Source of the DNA: Rhizobium mongolense USDA 1844
GTDB taxonomy: Bacteria > Pseudomonadota > Alphaproteobacteria > Rhizobiales > Rhizobiaceae
Direction of reading: 5' to 3'
Assembly (NCBI RefSeq): GCF_000419765.1
Contig: NZ_ATTQ01000004.1
Span: 1-64,000, forward strand
DNA: 64,000 bases
Of the stretch, positions 9,077 through 17,958 are shown piece by piece. A program made the position numbers and the translations under genes. The notes beneath the pieces were generated by a model. It made no database searches. It was given only the letters and a program-made list of their open reading frames with translations, and was not told where the DNA came from. Numbering within the stretch: position 1 is the stretch's first letter; each line of letters opens with the position of its first letter.

Positions 9077-10876
9077 TCAAAACAGGCTGATGAAATCTTT
9101 GCCGTCTACGCTTCGGTTCAGGCGGCGAGCATCGGCTCCGTCAACGCCGCCGCTGCCACCCGTGTTACCTTCAAGCGTGTCAATGGTCGTATCGTTGACG
9201 TTGAGTACGATACCGACATGGGTCCAGTCATTCTCTGTCTCCCGAATGACGAATAGGCTCCCGGGCCTGACCTTGGAGCGTCGGGCAGCCGCTGATGACA
9301 GAGAAGTTCCCTTAATGAACCTGCCGGTATTCTTGGCGTCTTGCACGAGAGCATCGACGCCAACCTGTCTCGGGAATGGCATTGGCAGGCCAAGTTCCTT
9401 AGCCGCCTGGAAAACGATGAAACAGACGAAGCCTGCACACCACTTCCAGTCTTTGCCTTGCTTGCCAGCCATGTAGAGCCGGACCCAGGGGCCACAATTA
9501 TCGCCGCCCAGCTCGCAAGGCTGTTGCGCGATGTGTTGCGCAGCCACGCGCAGAACCGCCTCTTCCAACGGTGTTGTGGAGCTGAAGCCAACGGGAGCGA
9601 GGGCCCGAAGCATTGGAGCCGTTAGGAGCGACCAAAGCTCGTCATTCAATGAAGCGTCGGCGGCGCGTCCATTTGCTATCTTAAACTTGGCTAACTGCGA
9701 TTGCGTCGAATTACCGAAATCGCCGTCGACCGGGGTCACGAAATTGGCAACAGTCAGCCATTCTTGCAGACGGCGAACACCAAGCTGCCCGCTGTCGTCT
9801 TTCGTGCCCTGCACAACGCCTTTGGGTACGGTGAGTTCGGTCTTGACATAAGAAGCCCATCCGTCCTTCAGGCTGAGTTCAAGTACCCGGGCGTCTCCTG
9901 CCGCAGTTTTAGGGTTGGACTTCAGCTGCCCGCCGACCTTGAACGGCTGGACCACATTCATGTCAATCATGACTTTCAGGAGGACGGCCGCACCGACCTG
10001 ATCGGACCGAGCGTTGGGGTCGAATTCGTGGTCCCTTACGTACTTGCCTTTGACATAGTGCTGCGATCCGCTCCACAGATATGGGGTGGGAATGCCCCGA
10101 CGCTTGTACTCATTCCCGATACCATTGTATCTGTGCCAGTGATAAAGCACGCTTGGAAGCGACCAATCTGTTACTTTGTCCAATCTCTCGTAGCGAAGGG
10201 AATCTTCAGCGCTAACCTCCCATGAATATGGCGGGTCGGGAACAACCGGAAGATTCTTCGGCTCCCGAACCGTTCGAGAGGTTAGGGGGTCGCCGTTATG
10301 GAGATGTCGATTGAAGTTCATTCCGGCTTCCATCGAGTGAACGACGGCGATAAACCACCACGGTATCGTCGTACCTGCTACAACAGCCGCATACCGGCTT
10401 TGGTTTTTCACCAGTTTCGTGACAATGCCTGTCGCCATCTCCTTCCAAGCATCGGAGACAGTCATTGTGTCCCACAACGTCTGATAGTTTTCGCTCCACT
10501 TGTGCGAAACAACAGGAACCGATGAGGCGTCTGCGGGCATAGATGGAGCGCTGTCCGGTTCCGGACTCTCGTCGAGGTAGTCGTTGTCTGCGACATCTCC
10601 TCGGAACGAGCGTCGAATTTCGTTCTCGATGTCCTGAAAAGGAGACCACTGTTTTGCAATGGACGTGGCCTTTTCAATGTCTTTGGTGATATCCGCCAGT
10701 TCTTCTGCAACTCCTCTTAGGTCTTCTAGGCTAGCCCTCGCCATCGCTTGATCCGCTTGTCGGGTCAATTCTTCTGCGCGTCTCATTGCGTCTTTATCGC
10801 CGCGCCCTTCGGCCGAGTCATATATGGCTCCTAGCTCAATTCTCAGTCGACGCCATTCCGCTAGATTATCGCTCAT
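9077..10876 (-). CDS. Modular cell-wall hydrolase: lysozyme-like, PG-binding, CHAP
   Basis: The 599-residue protein contains an N-terminal helical region (1-95), an acidic Pro-rich linker, a lysozyme-like domain (about 130-330; HSMEAGMNFNRHLHNGDPL with candidate catalytic E183, then YSWEVSAEDSLRYE and GIPTPYLWSGS), a peptidoglycan-binding type-1 repeat (about 360-425; RRLQEWL..DGDFGNSTQSQLAKF) and a C-terminal CHAP domain (about 440-599). The CHAP active site is visible as KWCAGFVCF (Cys) and WTHVGIVL (His). Such a set would cut both glycan and peptide bonds. There is no signal peptide, so export or release must come from another factor. The start overlaps the lipoprotein stop (ATGA). Confidence 0.82.
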   Translation of the reverse strand: MSDNLAEWRRLRIELGAIYDSAEGRGDKDAMRRAEELTRQADQAMARASLEDLRGVAEELADITKDIEKATSIAKQWSPFQDIENEIRRSFRGDVADNDYLDESPEPDSAPSMPADASSVPVVSHKWSENYQTLWDTMTVSDAWKEMATGIVTKLVKNQSRYAAVVAGTTIPWWFIAVVHSMEAGMNFNRHLHNGDPLTSRTVREPKNLPVVPDPPYSWEVSAEDSLRYERLDKVTDWSLPSVLYHWHRYNGIGNEYKRRGIPTPYLWSGSQHYVKGKYVRDHEFDPNARSDQVGAAVLLKVMIDMNVVQPFKVGGQLKSNPKTAAGDARVLELSLKDGWASYVKTELTVPKGVVQGTKDDSGQLGVRRLQEWLTVANFVTPVDGDFGNSTQSQLAKFKIANGRAADASLNDELWSLLTAPMLRALAPVGFSSTTPLEEAVLRVAAQHIAQQPCELGGDNCGPWVRLYMAGKQGKDWKWCAGFVCFIVFQAAKELGLPMPFPRQVGVDALVQDAKNTGRFIKGTSLSSAAARRSKVRPGSLFVIRETENDWTHVGIVLNVNDTTIDTLEGNTGGSGGVDGADARRLNRSVDGKDFISLF

Positions 10877-11754
10877 TGCTTCGCTCCCCTGCTCAGCCTG
10901 GCCGCCTTAAGTTGCTCGGCCAGGACCTTCATGTCTGAAGCGCTAGCTGCAAGGACCGTAATGTTTATGTCAGCACGACTAGCGGCCGCGTTAGCAGCGG
11001 CGTTTAGCGCCTTACGGGTTGCCTCCAGCGTGAGAACCCAACCCGCCAATTCAGCCTGTTCGTTCTCAAGTGCCTTGATATCGTCACTCGTATACGGGTC
11101 TCCCGGTCGCCCCGAAGTCTTCCCTTTTGCGAACGCCAGCACTTCGTAAAAGGTGGGGGTGCCCTTGATCAAAGTCGCGAGGGCTTTCTCCATATATGGA
11201 TGGGTTTCCTGGAGAAGCATGCGAAATGCTTGCTGCCCGCGAAGGTTCGCAGCCGTCCTTAATCCAGGCACAGCAAAGGCCAACTGGTTTCCAACGGATG
11301 CAACGAGCGCTTCGGCCGCTTTGGTTTGACCCGGTCCCTTGAAGGCGATCTGAGAGGCAGCTACAGCAGCTGTCGCGTCCGATATCGCGGCGGCGACCTT
11401 TGCGACATATGCGTCGGCGGATTCTCCGTTGGCAAGAGACAGCAGCGCTGCATTGTATGCCTGGATAGTCAAAAGCGATTTACGCAGTGAAGCTGTGAGC
11501 GGTGGCTCGACCGTGTCGAGATAGTATGCAGCACGACTGTAATCGAACTTTAGCGGGTCATTTGGATACGCGATCTTGTAGTTCCTGCGCTCCGCAATCG
11601 CGAGGCGCTCAAGAATTTTGTCAGCTTGCTGATATTGAAGATCAAACGCAGTTGAGTACGCCTGAAACTCGACGTGGCCTCTATTCGCGCACCCACTTAC
11701 AACTAGGCACAGAATAACCATGCCGCGAAGTGCAGCTCTCCCCAACAAACCCAT
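10873..11754 (-). CDS. Lipoprotein, first gene of lysozyme/CHAP operon
   Basis: The 293-residue product starts at an ATG preceded by GAGGGGG. It has a lipoprotein signal peptide with a lipobox VVSGC (Cys22), so it should be lipidated and anchored in the envelope. The mature part is almost entirely alpha-helical and Ala-rich, with long amphipathic stretches. I recognise no family. The stop codon overlaps the start of the lysozyme/CHAP gene, which ties their expression. Confidence 0.75.
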   Translation of the reverse strand: MGLLGRAALRGMVILCLVVSGCANRGHVEFQAYSTAFDLQYQQADKILERLAIAERRNYKIAYPNDPLKFDYSRAAYYLDTVEPPLTASLRKSLLTIQAYNAALLSLANGESADAYVAKVAAAISDATAAVAASQIAFKGPGQTKAAEALVASVGNQLAFAVPGLRTAANLRGQQAFRMLLQETHPYMEKALATLIKGTPTFYEVLAFAKGKTSGRPGDPYTSDDIKALENEQAELAGWVLTLEATRKALNAAANAAASRADINITVLAASASDMKVLAEQLKAARLSRGAKQ

Positions 11755-12262
11755 GACCCCCTCACAGTATATATTGGCGTCAACATATACGAATGGTACT
11801 ATTGCACAAGGGGATATTCACGCTTATGGTGTATCTGATCTACATCGAGCAATAGAATGGACAATGCAGCTCTGTCATTGCCTGCAACTGACGGAACGGT
11901 GTGCTTGGTCTGGACGCAGTGGACGGCCCGTAAGCTGTGGCGGCGGCGATCCTCGAACTACCTTCCTCGCTTCCGATAGACGTCCATCGTGCAGCGCAAT
12001 GAATTCCGTCCGCCGACGGGCAGGGGCGACGAGTTTGCGCACGGATCATCCTGGAAATTCCGGGAGCACCAGGGAAAGTCGAGGGCGATCAGTCAAGCAA
12101 TTAGCCAGATCTGAGCCTTACACCTGCTGCGGGGTAGGCCTTCAGCGAGCTTTGCTCGGTTTACGGTCTAGCTAGTGCGACTGTTCGTCGACCACGCGCA
12201 CGGTGCACGCGCCTATCAGCAGAAGGTCATGATACATGCCACCATCTGGAGCGTAAGGCTGT
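11755..12262 (+). other. Intergenic, no supported gene
   Basis: About 500 bp between the lipoprotein start and the end of the next minus-strand gene. The part next to 11755 is AT-rich and must hold the promoter of the lipoprotein operon. I see no open frame with coding character, no RNA gene and no clear mobile element. Confidence 0.5.
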
Positions 12263-13105
12263 TCAGTTTGGGGGAGTCACCAAGGAACTAAGTGCAAAAT
12301 GAGCCGGAATTTTCCAGGTGCAACCCTTCCCTGGCCGAAATCGAGAGTTTATTCCGCTGAACATTTGATAGTAACTACTTAAAGCGGGATTGTTCTTGCC
12401 TAACGCCTCATACAGCGAATTAACGTAAGCCCTCTTTGACATACCACATTGCCAATCTCCGTATAATATCTCAAAACCTACAAGCTCTGACAAATGCGTC
12501 ACGTACAGATAGGGTGAAGAGGACCTTTTATCGCCAGACAGTGAAGTTAATGCTTTGACATATGCTACTCTTGCATTCTCCTTATCTTGATATGGAGTAT
12601 CCATGAATAAAGAATTTCCCTTTTCCCTATATATAGTTGTTATATTGTCAGGACGTTTTTCAGATATTGCTGCCTCTATAGCTTTATCATAGTAAAATTG
12701 AGCCTCACCAACTTCACCTATCAATGCAAGACTACTGCCGAGCATATATAATTCTGATGATCTAAGCTTATGCCAGCGCTCCTTAAATTCATCTTTCTGC
12801 GTATATATTAAGTTATAAATTCTTATATCGTACGCACCCACAATTTCATTTTGATATCGCGGATCGGTGGACTGTGATATTCGCGAGGCTTTCTCTGCCC
12901 TGAGGGCTGCCATATCTGCTAGCGTCCGCCTGACAGCTAAGATAGCATTTTCCTCCGCTACGCGGGCTCGTTCCTCCCTGCCAGTAATTTCTTTCCACAC
13001 ATCCTTGGGGAATGTATAGAGCAGAGCAATCACGAGAGTGCCGATACCACCCCATTCTTTCAGAAAAAGTAAACCTTTACTTGAAGCCGAATATTGCCTT
13101 TCCAT
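12263..13105 (-). CDS. Membrane-anchored TPR-like helical protein
   Basis: The ATG at 13105 follows AAAGGAGAGG, so this start is preferred over the upstream one at 13129. The product of about 280 residues has one N-terminal TM helix (GTLVIALLYTF), a coiled segment (REERARVAEENAILAVRR) and a helical-repeat domain. In that domain AQFYYDKAIEAAISEK and ARVAYVKALTSL look like TPR helices. I recognise no catalytic motif. The 3' half is AT-rich compared with surrounding genes, suggesting transfer. It is probably a bitopic protein with a cytoplasmic repeat domain for protein contacts. Confidence 0.6.
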   Translation of the reverse strand: MERQYSASSKGLLFLKEWGGIGTLVIALLYTFPKDVWKEITGREERARVAEENAILAVRRTLADMAALRAEKASRISQSTDPRYQNEIVGAYDIRIYNLIYTQKDEFKERWHKLRSSELYMLGSSLALIGEVGEAQFYYDKAIEAAISEKRPDNITTIYREKGNSLFMDTPYQDKENARVAYVKALTSLSGDKRSSSPYLYVTHLSELVGFEILYGDWQCGMSKRAYVNSLYEALGKNNPALSSYYQMFSGINSRFRPGKGCTWKIPAHFALSSLVTPPN

Positions 13106-13239
13106 TCCCCTCTCCTTTGGTTCGTACAATTTTCAGTTTATTTAGTTAAATCTAAAATAAAGCAAGCTAAAGATTTCCTCAAGTAATAACTAGATTGATG
13201 TAGATGCGCATAGCTTTTCGGCCGGTGGCTGTTAGAGAC

Positions 13240-13590
13240 TGACTCGAAAAGAATTCAATAAGAGTAATATCTTGCGAGGCGGCTGGTTAGGATGCGGATG
13301 TGGGCGATGTTGATCCATGCCTCTGCGGAGCGATCTATTTCTCCCAATCCTTTGCCAGTCTTCAGCAGCTGCCCAGCCATGCGAGGGTTGGATCCACGAC
13401 CAGCGACGTGGCAGGATCTCGAGCCCTTGGTTTGTCGGTACTTCTGGCAATCTGGAGGGTGAATGCAGTGATCTTTTGCAGTGCGCCCCTCGGCCTCGGC
13501 CCGCATAGCCAGGCTCTCCAAAGCAGCGATCCGTTGTCCCGGAGCCAGCTATCGTAACTGATCCTCGATGTTGATGATGAGGTGGTGTCA
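13240..13590 (-). pseudogene. IS5-family (IS427-like) transposase 3' remnant
   Basis: Two minus-strand frames together give the C terminus of this transposase group: GLEILPRRW in one frame, then GRGSNPRMAG, KTGKGLGEIDRSAEAWINIA and HIRILTSRLARY in the other. This matches the usual LPRRWVVERTFAWL..SAEAWI..AHIR..TRRLAR ending. A frameshift lies between the blocks, and the N-terminal catalytic part and the terminal repeats are missing. Confidence 0.7.
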
Positions 13591-13679
13591 TGGGATTGAA
13601 AATTTGTCCACTGGTATCCGGCGGACGCTCACGATGCGAAACGCAAGCGGCTAATTTCGTGGAGGCGCTGCAGTGTCCG

Positions 13680-15221
13680 TCACGGATCCGGAGGAGTTAT
13701 TGCGATCGCGCCAGCAGGTTTAGGCAGATGTTCCGCCGCTTCCGGCAACCGATCCTCATGTTTTACAATTCGGCCGTAGTATAACGATTGCGAAATGAAA
13801 AGCGCGATCATTGCGGCCACGACGTTAAGTAGGCAGATCATTAAGACGTAGTCGGCCGCGAAATCTACCTTCCAATCGTATCGCAGTCGAACCACCGCGT
13901 AGAAGCATGCTGTACTTGCCGCGACCGCAATCATGGCCAATATGTAGGCAGTCGAGACTCCCGGTGTCTTGGCTTGGCCGTGCCCCACGTAATGGAGCAG
14001 TACGACGCATATCGACACCGAAATAATCGAATGGGTGACGTTATAGGGGAACCACAAAGCGAAGAATTTGGTGGGGGAAGTCGTTATCTCGGGGCTATAG
14101 ATCCCGTAGTCGGAAATCAGTTGGGCATAATCGAACAACAGAACAAGCAACATAATCAACGCCAGTTTCCCGGCGTGTTTTTCGATAAGCGACCGGACAG
14201 ACGACCCTATGCCAGCATCCATCCGCTCAGGCTGGAAGAACAGAAAGAGTAGCGTAGAAGCCAAGAGCACCGGGAAGCACTGAGAGGCGAGATAGATGCT
14301 AGATGCCCTCAAAGCCTCGTTCCCTTGGGGCCAAAACTTCAGTGGTTGCTGTCCGTTCAGAACGTCAACGACCGGTCCGAGCATGGGAACGGCAAAACAA
14401 AGCATCGATAAAATGACCACGGATATGAGTCCGGCAAGTATCAGCCCCTTGAACGGATTTGGCTTCTGCGGAAGATTCACACCCAGTTTAGCGGCTAGGC
14501 TCCGCAGTGCGGCGCCGCCATTTTTTCTCACCGCCGCGATCGCCATCACATAAATCAGTTCACGAAACAGCGCCAACGCTTCTGACGCTGACTTGCTTTG
14601 GATATTTACAAGAGAACTGGTTCGCCGCTTGAGTTCGGCGTCATAAAACGAGAGATCTGCTATATCGCGTATCGACGTCTCCCACCTTGGGCTTGCCCAA
14701 AGCTCGATCGCGGCCAATCGATCAGCGTCGGTCGGGAATTTTACCCAGAGTTGCACCGAAAGATCGGTTGCGGTGTTCGCGACAATTCGAGGAACGCCCA
14801 CCAGTTCATGGAAAATGTCGCGCTGCAGATTTGCGATCTTCGAAAATCCTGGGATCGATTGGTTGGTCAGCCCCATAAAGGCGGCGGCAATAAAGAGCGG
14901 GTAGGGTACCGAGTCAATGTATGCCTTCGCTTTGTCGGCAGCAGTCGTGTCAGTCGTGACTCGCAGCCACCCGGATATGATGGAAGGAGAAACAAGACAC
15001 GCAACACCATATCCGAGGAAGGTTACCCCAAGGAACAACAATAGCGTCGCTAAATATTTCTGGAAGCCCAGAAAATGGCGAACTCGCAGGTTCGGTATCG
15101 CGCCGAACCAGGGTTTGAGGTCGTCGTCTTGATCGTTGAGCTCACCGTACTTGCCAATCTGAAAACACATCAGGAGTACAGCGCCGACCCAGAACTGAAC
15201 TGAGGAGAGCAGGGCACTCAT
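13680..15221 (-). CDS. Polytopic membrane protein of unknown function (about 9 TM)
   Basis: The 513-residue protein contains about nine hydrophobic helices: two near the N terminus, one near 120, two in the middle around 265 and 315, and four in the C-terminal third. A large cytoplasmic or periplasmic loop lies between about residues 130 and 260. No transporter or enzyme motif is recognised. The ATG at 15219-15221 lies 9 bp after the stop of a possible short exported peptide gene, so the two may be co-transcribed. Confidence 0.65.
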   Translation of the reverse strand: MSALLSSVQFWVGAVLLMCFQIGKYGELNDQDDDLKPWFGAIPNLRVRHFLGFQKYLATLLLFLGVTFLGYGVACLVSPSIISGWLRVTTDTTAADKAKAYIDSVPYPLFIAAAFMGLTNQSIPGFSKIANLQRDIFHELVGVPRIVANTATDLSVQLWVKFPTDADRLAAIELWASPRWETSIRDIADLSFYDAELKRRTSSLVNIQSKSASEALALFRELIYVMAIAAVRKNGGAALRSLAAKLGVNLPQKPNPFKGLILAGLISVVILSMLCFAVPMLGPVVDVLNGQQPLKFWPQGNEALRASSIYLASQCFPVLLASTLLFLFFQPERMDAGIGSSVRSLIEKHAGKLALIMLLVLLFDYAQLISDYGIYSPEITTSPTKFFALWFPYNVTHSIISVSICVVLLHYVGHGQAKTPGVSTAYILAMIAVAASTACFYAVVRLRYDWKVDFAADYVLMICLLNVVAAMIALFISQSLYYGRIVKHEDRLPEAAEHLPKPAGAIAITPPDP

Positions 15222-15230
15222 CGTAGCGTC

Positions 15231-15359
15231 TCACCGAGGTGGACAGACACCGTTCGGACAGGCTTGCGCTAGCGCATCACTAGCAAACCATCGCGGGAGC
15301 GTAGTGGGGGTCCCCAAGATTATGCTGTAGACGACGCAAGCGATTACAATCTTAGTCAT
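15231..15359 (-). CDS. Possible small exported peptide
   Basis: A 42-codon frame, MTKIVIACVVYSIILG to CPNGVCPPR, with GGGAG placed 7 bases before the ATG. The N terminus has a Lys followed by a hydrophobic core, and an ALAQA stretch that could be a signal-peptidase site, leaving a mature peptide with two Cys residues. Its stop is 9 bp from the start of the downstream membrane-protein gene. The evidence is the ribosome site, the signal-like N terminus and the position; it is short enough to be chance. Confidence 0.38.
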   Translation of the reverse strand: MTKIVIACVVYSIILGTPTTLPRWFASDALAQACPNGVCPPR

Positions 15360-15536
15360 TGGTCGCGCTCCCAAGTTTCAATTTATATTAGCAATTGCAA
15401 ACATAGAAGCAATAATATTTTTTGCGAAGGTTTCGCGCGACTTGGATTGAAACCCATTGGTGGAGCCCAATGCTCTTTGCTTCCGACGCCATGGAAGCGC
15501 AACGCCGACAATAACGTGGCTACGGCCCGGTAGCTT

Positions 15537-16427
15537 TCAGCCCAAGGTCGAGCGCTCATCTTGCGCCAGTTCAGCATCTATAAGGTGTTTCAGCTCGGAT
15601 GACGCAAGGCGCATACATTCGAGCGCGACTTTACCAAAAAGCCTTTGCCCTTCAACGATGGCCAATACCGCGCGACGGTCTTCGTAAGTTCGGTGCTTGT
15701 CCTTGATGATGTCACGCTGCGTTGCAATCAATTCGGATTCTGATGACTTCATGAGGAAGTCATAGAGATTCGGAGCGGCGACCTCATCTAGTAAAAACCT
15801 ATCAGCCTCGCGCTTCACCCTACCTTTTTCAAAATCCTCGAACACGTTGTGCGAGTAGCGGGCAGCGTATTGTAGAAACTCATCGATGAGGCCCATGTCC
15901 GATTTTTTAATCAAATCACGACGGGTCGCTATCAGGTCCTGAATTTCCTCCACAGCGATCTGGGCAGTCAAGAGTTGGTCCATACACTCCTCGAAATCGC
16001 TCTTAGCGATTGTCGGACGTTTGGGATCAGTCCGATCAAGCCGTGATCGTAGACGGCGTTTGCTCGACTTCATGTGCCGATGGGCTTCTGCGAGTTTTCC
16101 ATCGAGCGCCTGGAGATTGGCAATTCTCGTATCCCGGCGTGCCTGATTGTCCTTGCGCTTAGTATCGTCGCGGGCCTCTTCCTCCTTACGCGCCATCAGA
16201 AAAGCAGAAAGAGCGCCGCCTAGAACCGTAATCAACAGAAACTGAAGCGTTAGCTTGAAAGGCTCAGGTCCGAGGAAACTTGCAATTTTGCCACCGAAAG
16301 CTGTTTTATCGGACAGGAAGACGGCGGTTAGCGACAGAGCCATGACAAAGATCGTCAGGATGATATTGCGTGACGAAATCTTGAACAACATCATCCGTAT
16401 CCGAGTTGGCACCAAAAGCACACCCAT
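15537..16427 (-). CDS. Two-TM protein with helical cytoplasmic domain, unknown function
   Basis: From the ATG at 16427 the product has about 296 residues. Two TM helices (about 20-38 and 55-75) are followed by a highly charged, almost entirely alpha-helical domain that should be cytoplasmic. No family is recognised. A TTG at 16457 and ATGs at 16394/16391 are alternative starts; none has a strong ribosome site. Like several genes in this region it encodes a membrane anchor with a soluble unknown domain. Confidence 0.58.
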   Translation of the reverse strand: MGVLLVPTRIRMMLFKISSRNIILTIFVMALSLTAVFLSDKTAFGGKIASFLGPEPFKLTLQFLLITVLGGALSAFLMARKEEEARDDTKRKDNQARRDTRIANLQALDGKLAEAHRHMKSSKRRLRSRLDRTDPKRPTIAKSDFEECMDQLLTAQIAVEEIQDLIATRRDLIKKSDMGLIDEFLQYAARYSHNVFEDFEKGRVKREADRFLLDEVAAPNLYDFLMKSSESELIATQRDIIKDKHRTYEDRRAVLAIVEGQRLFGKVALECMRLASSELKHLIDAELAQDERSTLG

Positions 16428-16664
16428 TGGAATGTCGCGGCGAGAGCCGAGAGTCAACAGACGTCGGCCACTATCGAAAAACCTCGCGACACGCCTGATA
16501 AGCCGTGGACGAACAGGTTCACCTCAAATTTCGAAGGCGCGGAGCCTTCCTTCGTTTCTGTCTAAGCCACAGCGATAGACCCGCAATCGCGCTAAAAACA
16601 AGACTGCAATTTTCTCCGGTGTTCTGATAGGCAGACCATGCGTACGGAAGGGAGAGTTGCCGCT

Positions 16665-17317
16665 ATGACACATCTCGATACGATCCGAGAAGTACGGCGA
16701 AAACTGGCCATAATGGCCCCTCGCAGGCCCGCACTGTCGACGATTTCGCAAAGGTAACGCTGCCCGAACGCGACTGCGACGCAATTCGTGATGTAATGGC
16801 TGCCGAAAATCCCGGCACGGTTATAGAGATTGGCCTTGCTTATGGCAGCTCTGCCCTAGCGATCGGTGAGGCGCTGATTTCGGTCGGCGGTAAACGGCAT
16901 CTAATTCTCGATCCGTTCCAGGAAAGCGAGTTTCGCGATGCGGGCTGGAAGGCGATCCGCGCGGCCCAATTGGACGGTATCGCGACGCTGTTGAGGGAAC
17001 GATCCCAGATCGCACTACCCCGGTTTGCCACAGAGGGGTTGTCGGCGGATGCGGCGTTCGTCGACGGCAGCCATGTGTTTCACAACGTATTCATCGACCT
17101 CTATTACTTGCAGATGGTGATACGGCCCGGTGGACTCGTTGTTCTCGATGATTACTGGTGGCCAGGGGTCGCCACGGCGGCACACTATTTCGAGACCAAT
17201 TTGGGTTGGCAGTCGCAAGAAGTTGCGAATGGTACGCCGGGACGACTGCGTGCATTGCGGTTGCCGGAATCGCCAGTGAAGTCGGATTTCAGGAGATTGA
17301 CGCCGTTTTGGCTCTGA
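16665..17317 (+). CDS. SAM-dependent methyltransferase, probable frameshift near 5' end
   Basis: The open frame from 16796 (173 residues) has the class I methyltransferase motif I, VIEIGLAYGSSALAIGEAL, the motif DAAFVDGSHVF and the post-motif RPGGLVVLDDYWWPGV, as in the Methyltransf_24 group. The frame is open upstream without a start. A better start (ATG 16665 with GGGAGAG upstream, MTHLDTIREVRRKLAIMAP) lies in the neighbouring frame. Adding one C to the CCCC run at 16717-16720 joins them. Either there is a sequencing indel or the gene is translated only from 16796. The substrate is unknown. Confidence 0.68.
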
Positions 17318-17408
17318 GCATAATCGTGAATTGAAGAACGTCTGGTAGATCATCGGCGGCTGCATTCAAGGCGATAACGCAGGCAGCCACAACAAGACGA
17401 AAGCTCCT

Positions 17409-17852
17409 ATGTCATTCCGCCTAAGACGTCTGAGTCTGGAAGAGATGGACCGCGCCGCCATTATCCTTCGGACCTCATTTGACGAGCGACTTCCGTGGCT
17501 GGCGGGGCTCCATACGCCTGCCGAAGATCGCGCTTATTTTCGACAGCGCGTATTCAGCGAATGCGAGGTATGGGGTGCGCTGGACGAAGAAATCGTAGGG
17601 CTCATAGCATTCCGGACTGATTGGATTGACCAACTGTACGTGTTGCCGTTTTGGCAGGGGCAGGGCGCTGGTGAGGCGCTTCTCCAAGTGGCCAAAGGGG
17701 CGGCGTCAAGTCTCCAACTATGGACATTCCAGAAAAATACGCTCGCTCGACGTTTCTATGAGAAACGCGGCTTCGTCTTGGTCAACGAGACGGATGGCAG
17801 TGACAACGAAGAGCGCGAACCCGATGCACTCTATCGTTGGAGCAGGGGATGA
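17409..17852 (+). CDS. GNAT family N-acetyltransferase
   Basis: The 147-residue protein has the GNAT acetyl-CoA binding motif A in IDQLYVLPFWQGQGAGEALL (Q-x-x-G-x-G) and the later motif B segment NTLARRFYEKRGFV. The length is that of a single GNAT domain. The substrate cannot be told from sequence. It follows the methyltransferase by about 90 bp on the same strand and is convergent with the gene at 17959-19302. Confidence 0.85.
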   Translation: MSFRLRRLSLEEMDRAAIILRTSFDERLPWLAGLHTPAEDRAYFRQRVFSECEVWGALDEEIVGLIAFRTDWIDQLYVLPFWQGQGAGEALLQVAKGAASSLQLWTFQKNTLARRFYEKRGFVLVNETDGSDNEEREPDALYRWSRG

Positions 17853-17958
17853 GACGCGTCAGAGAACGAGAACGAAGAACACGATTTGCAAAGGCGGCTT
17901 CGGGCGGAGATATCTGCACGCTGGAACGGTTGCCGCCGACATTGCCGCCAGCACTTGC

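Noticed and set aside
5933..11754. Prophage or tailocin, because of endolysin-like proteins
   Set aside because: No capsid, tail, terminase, holin or integrase genes lie nearby; the hydrolase is coupled to a lipoprotein gene instead.
11720..12175. Plus-strand 151-codon frame in the intergenic region
   Set aside because: Begins antisense inside the lipoprotein gene, has low-quality sequence and no ribosome site.
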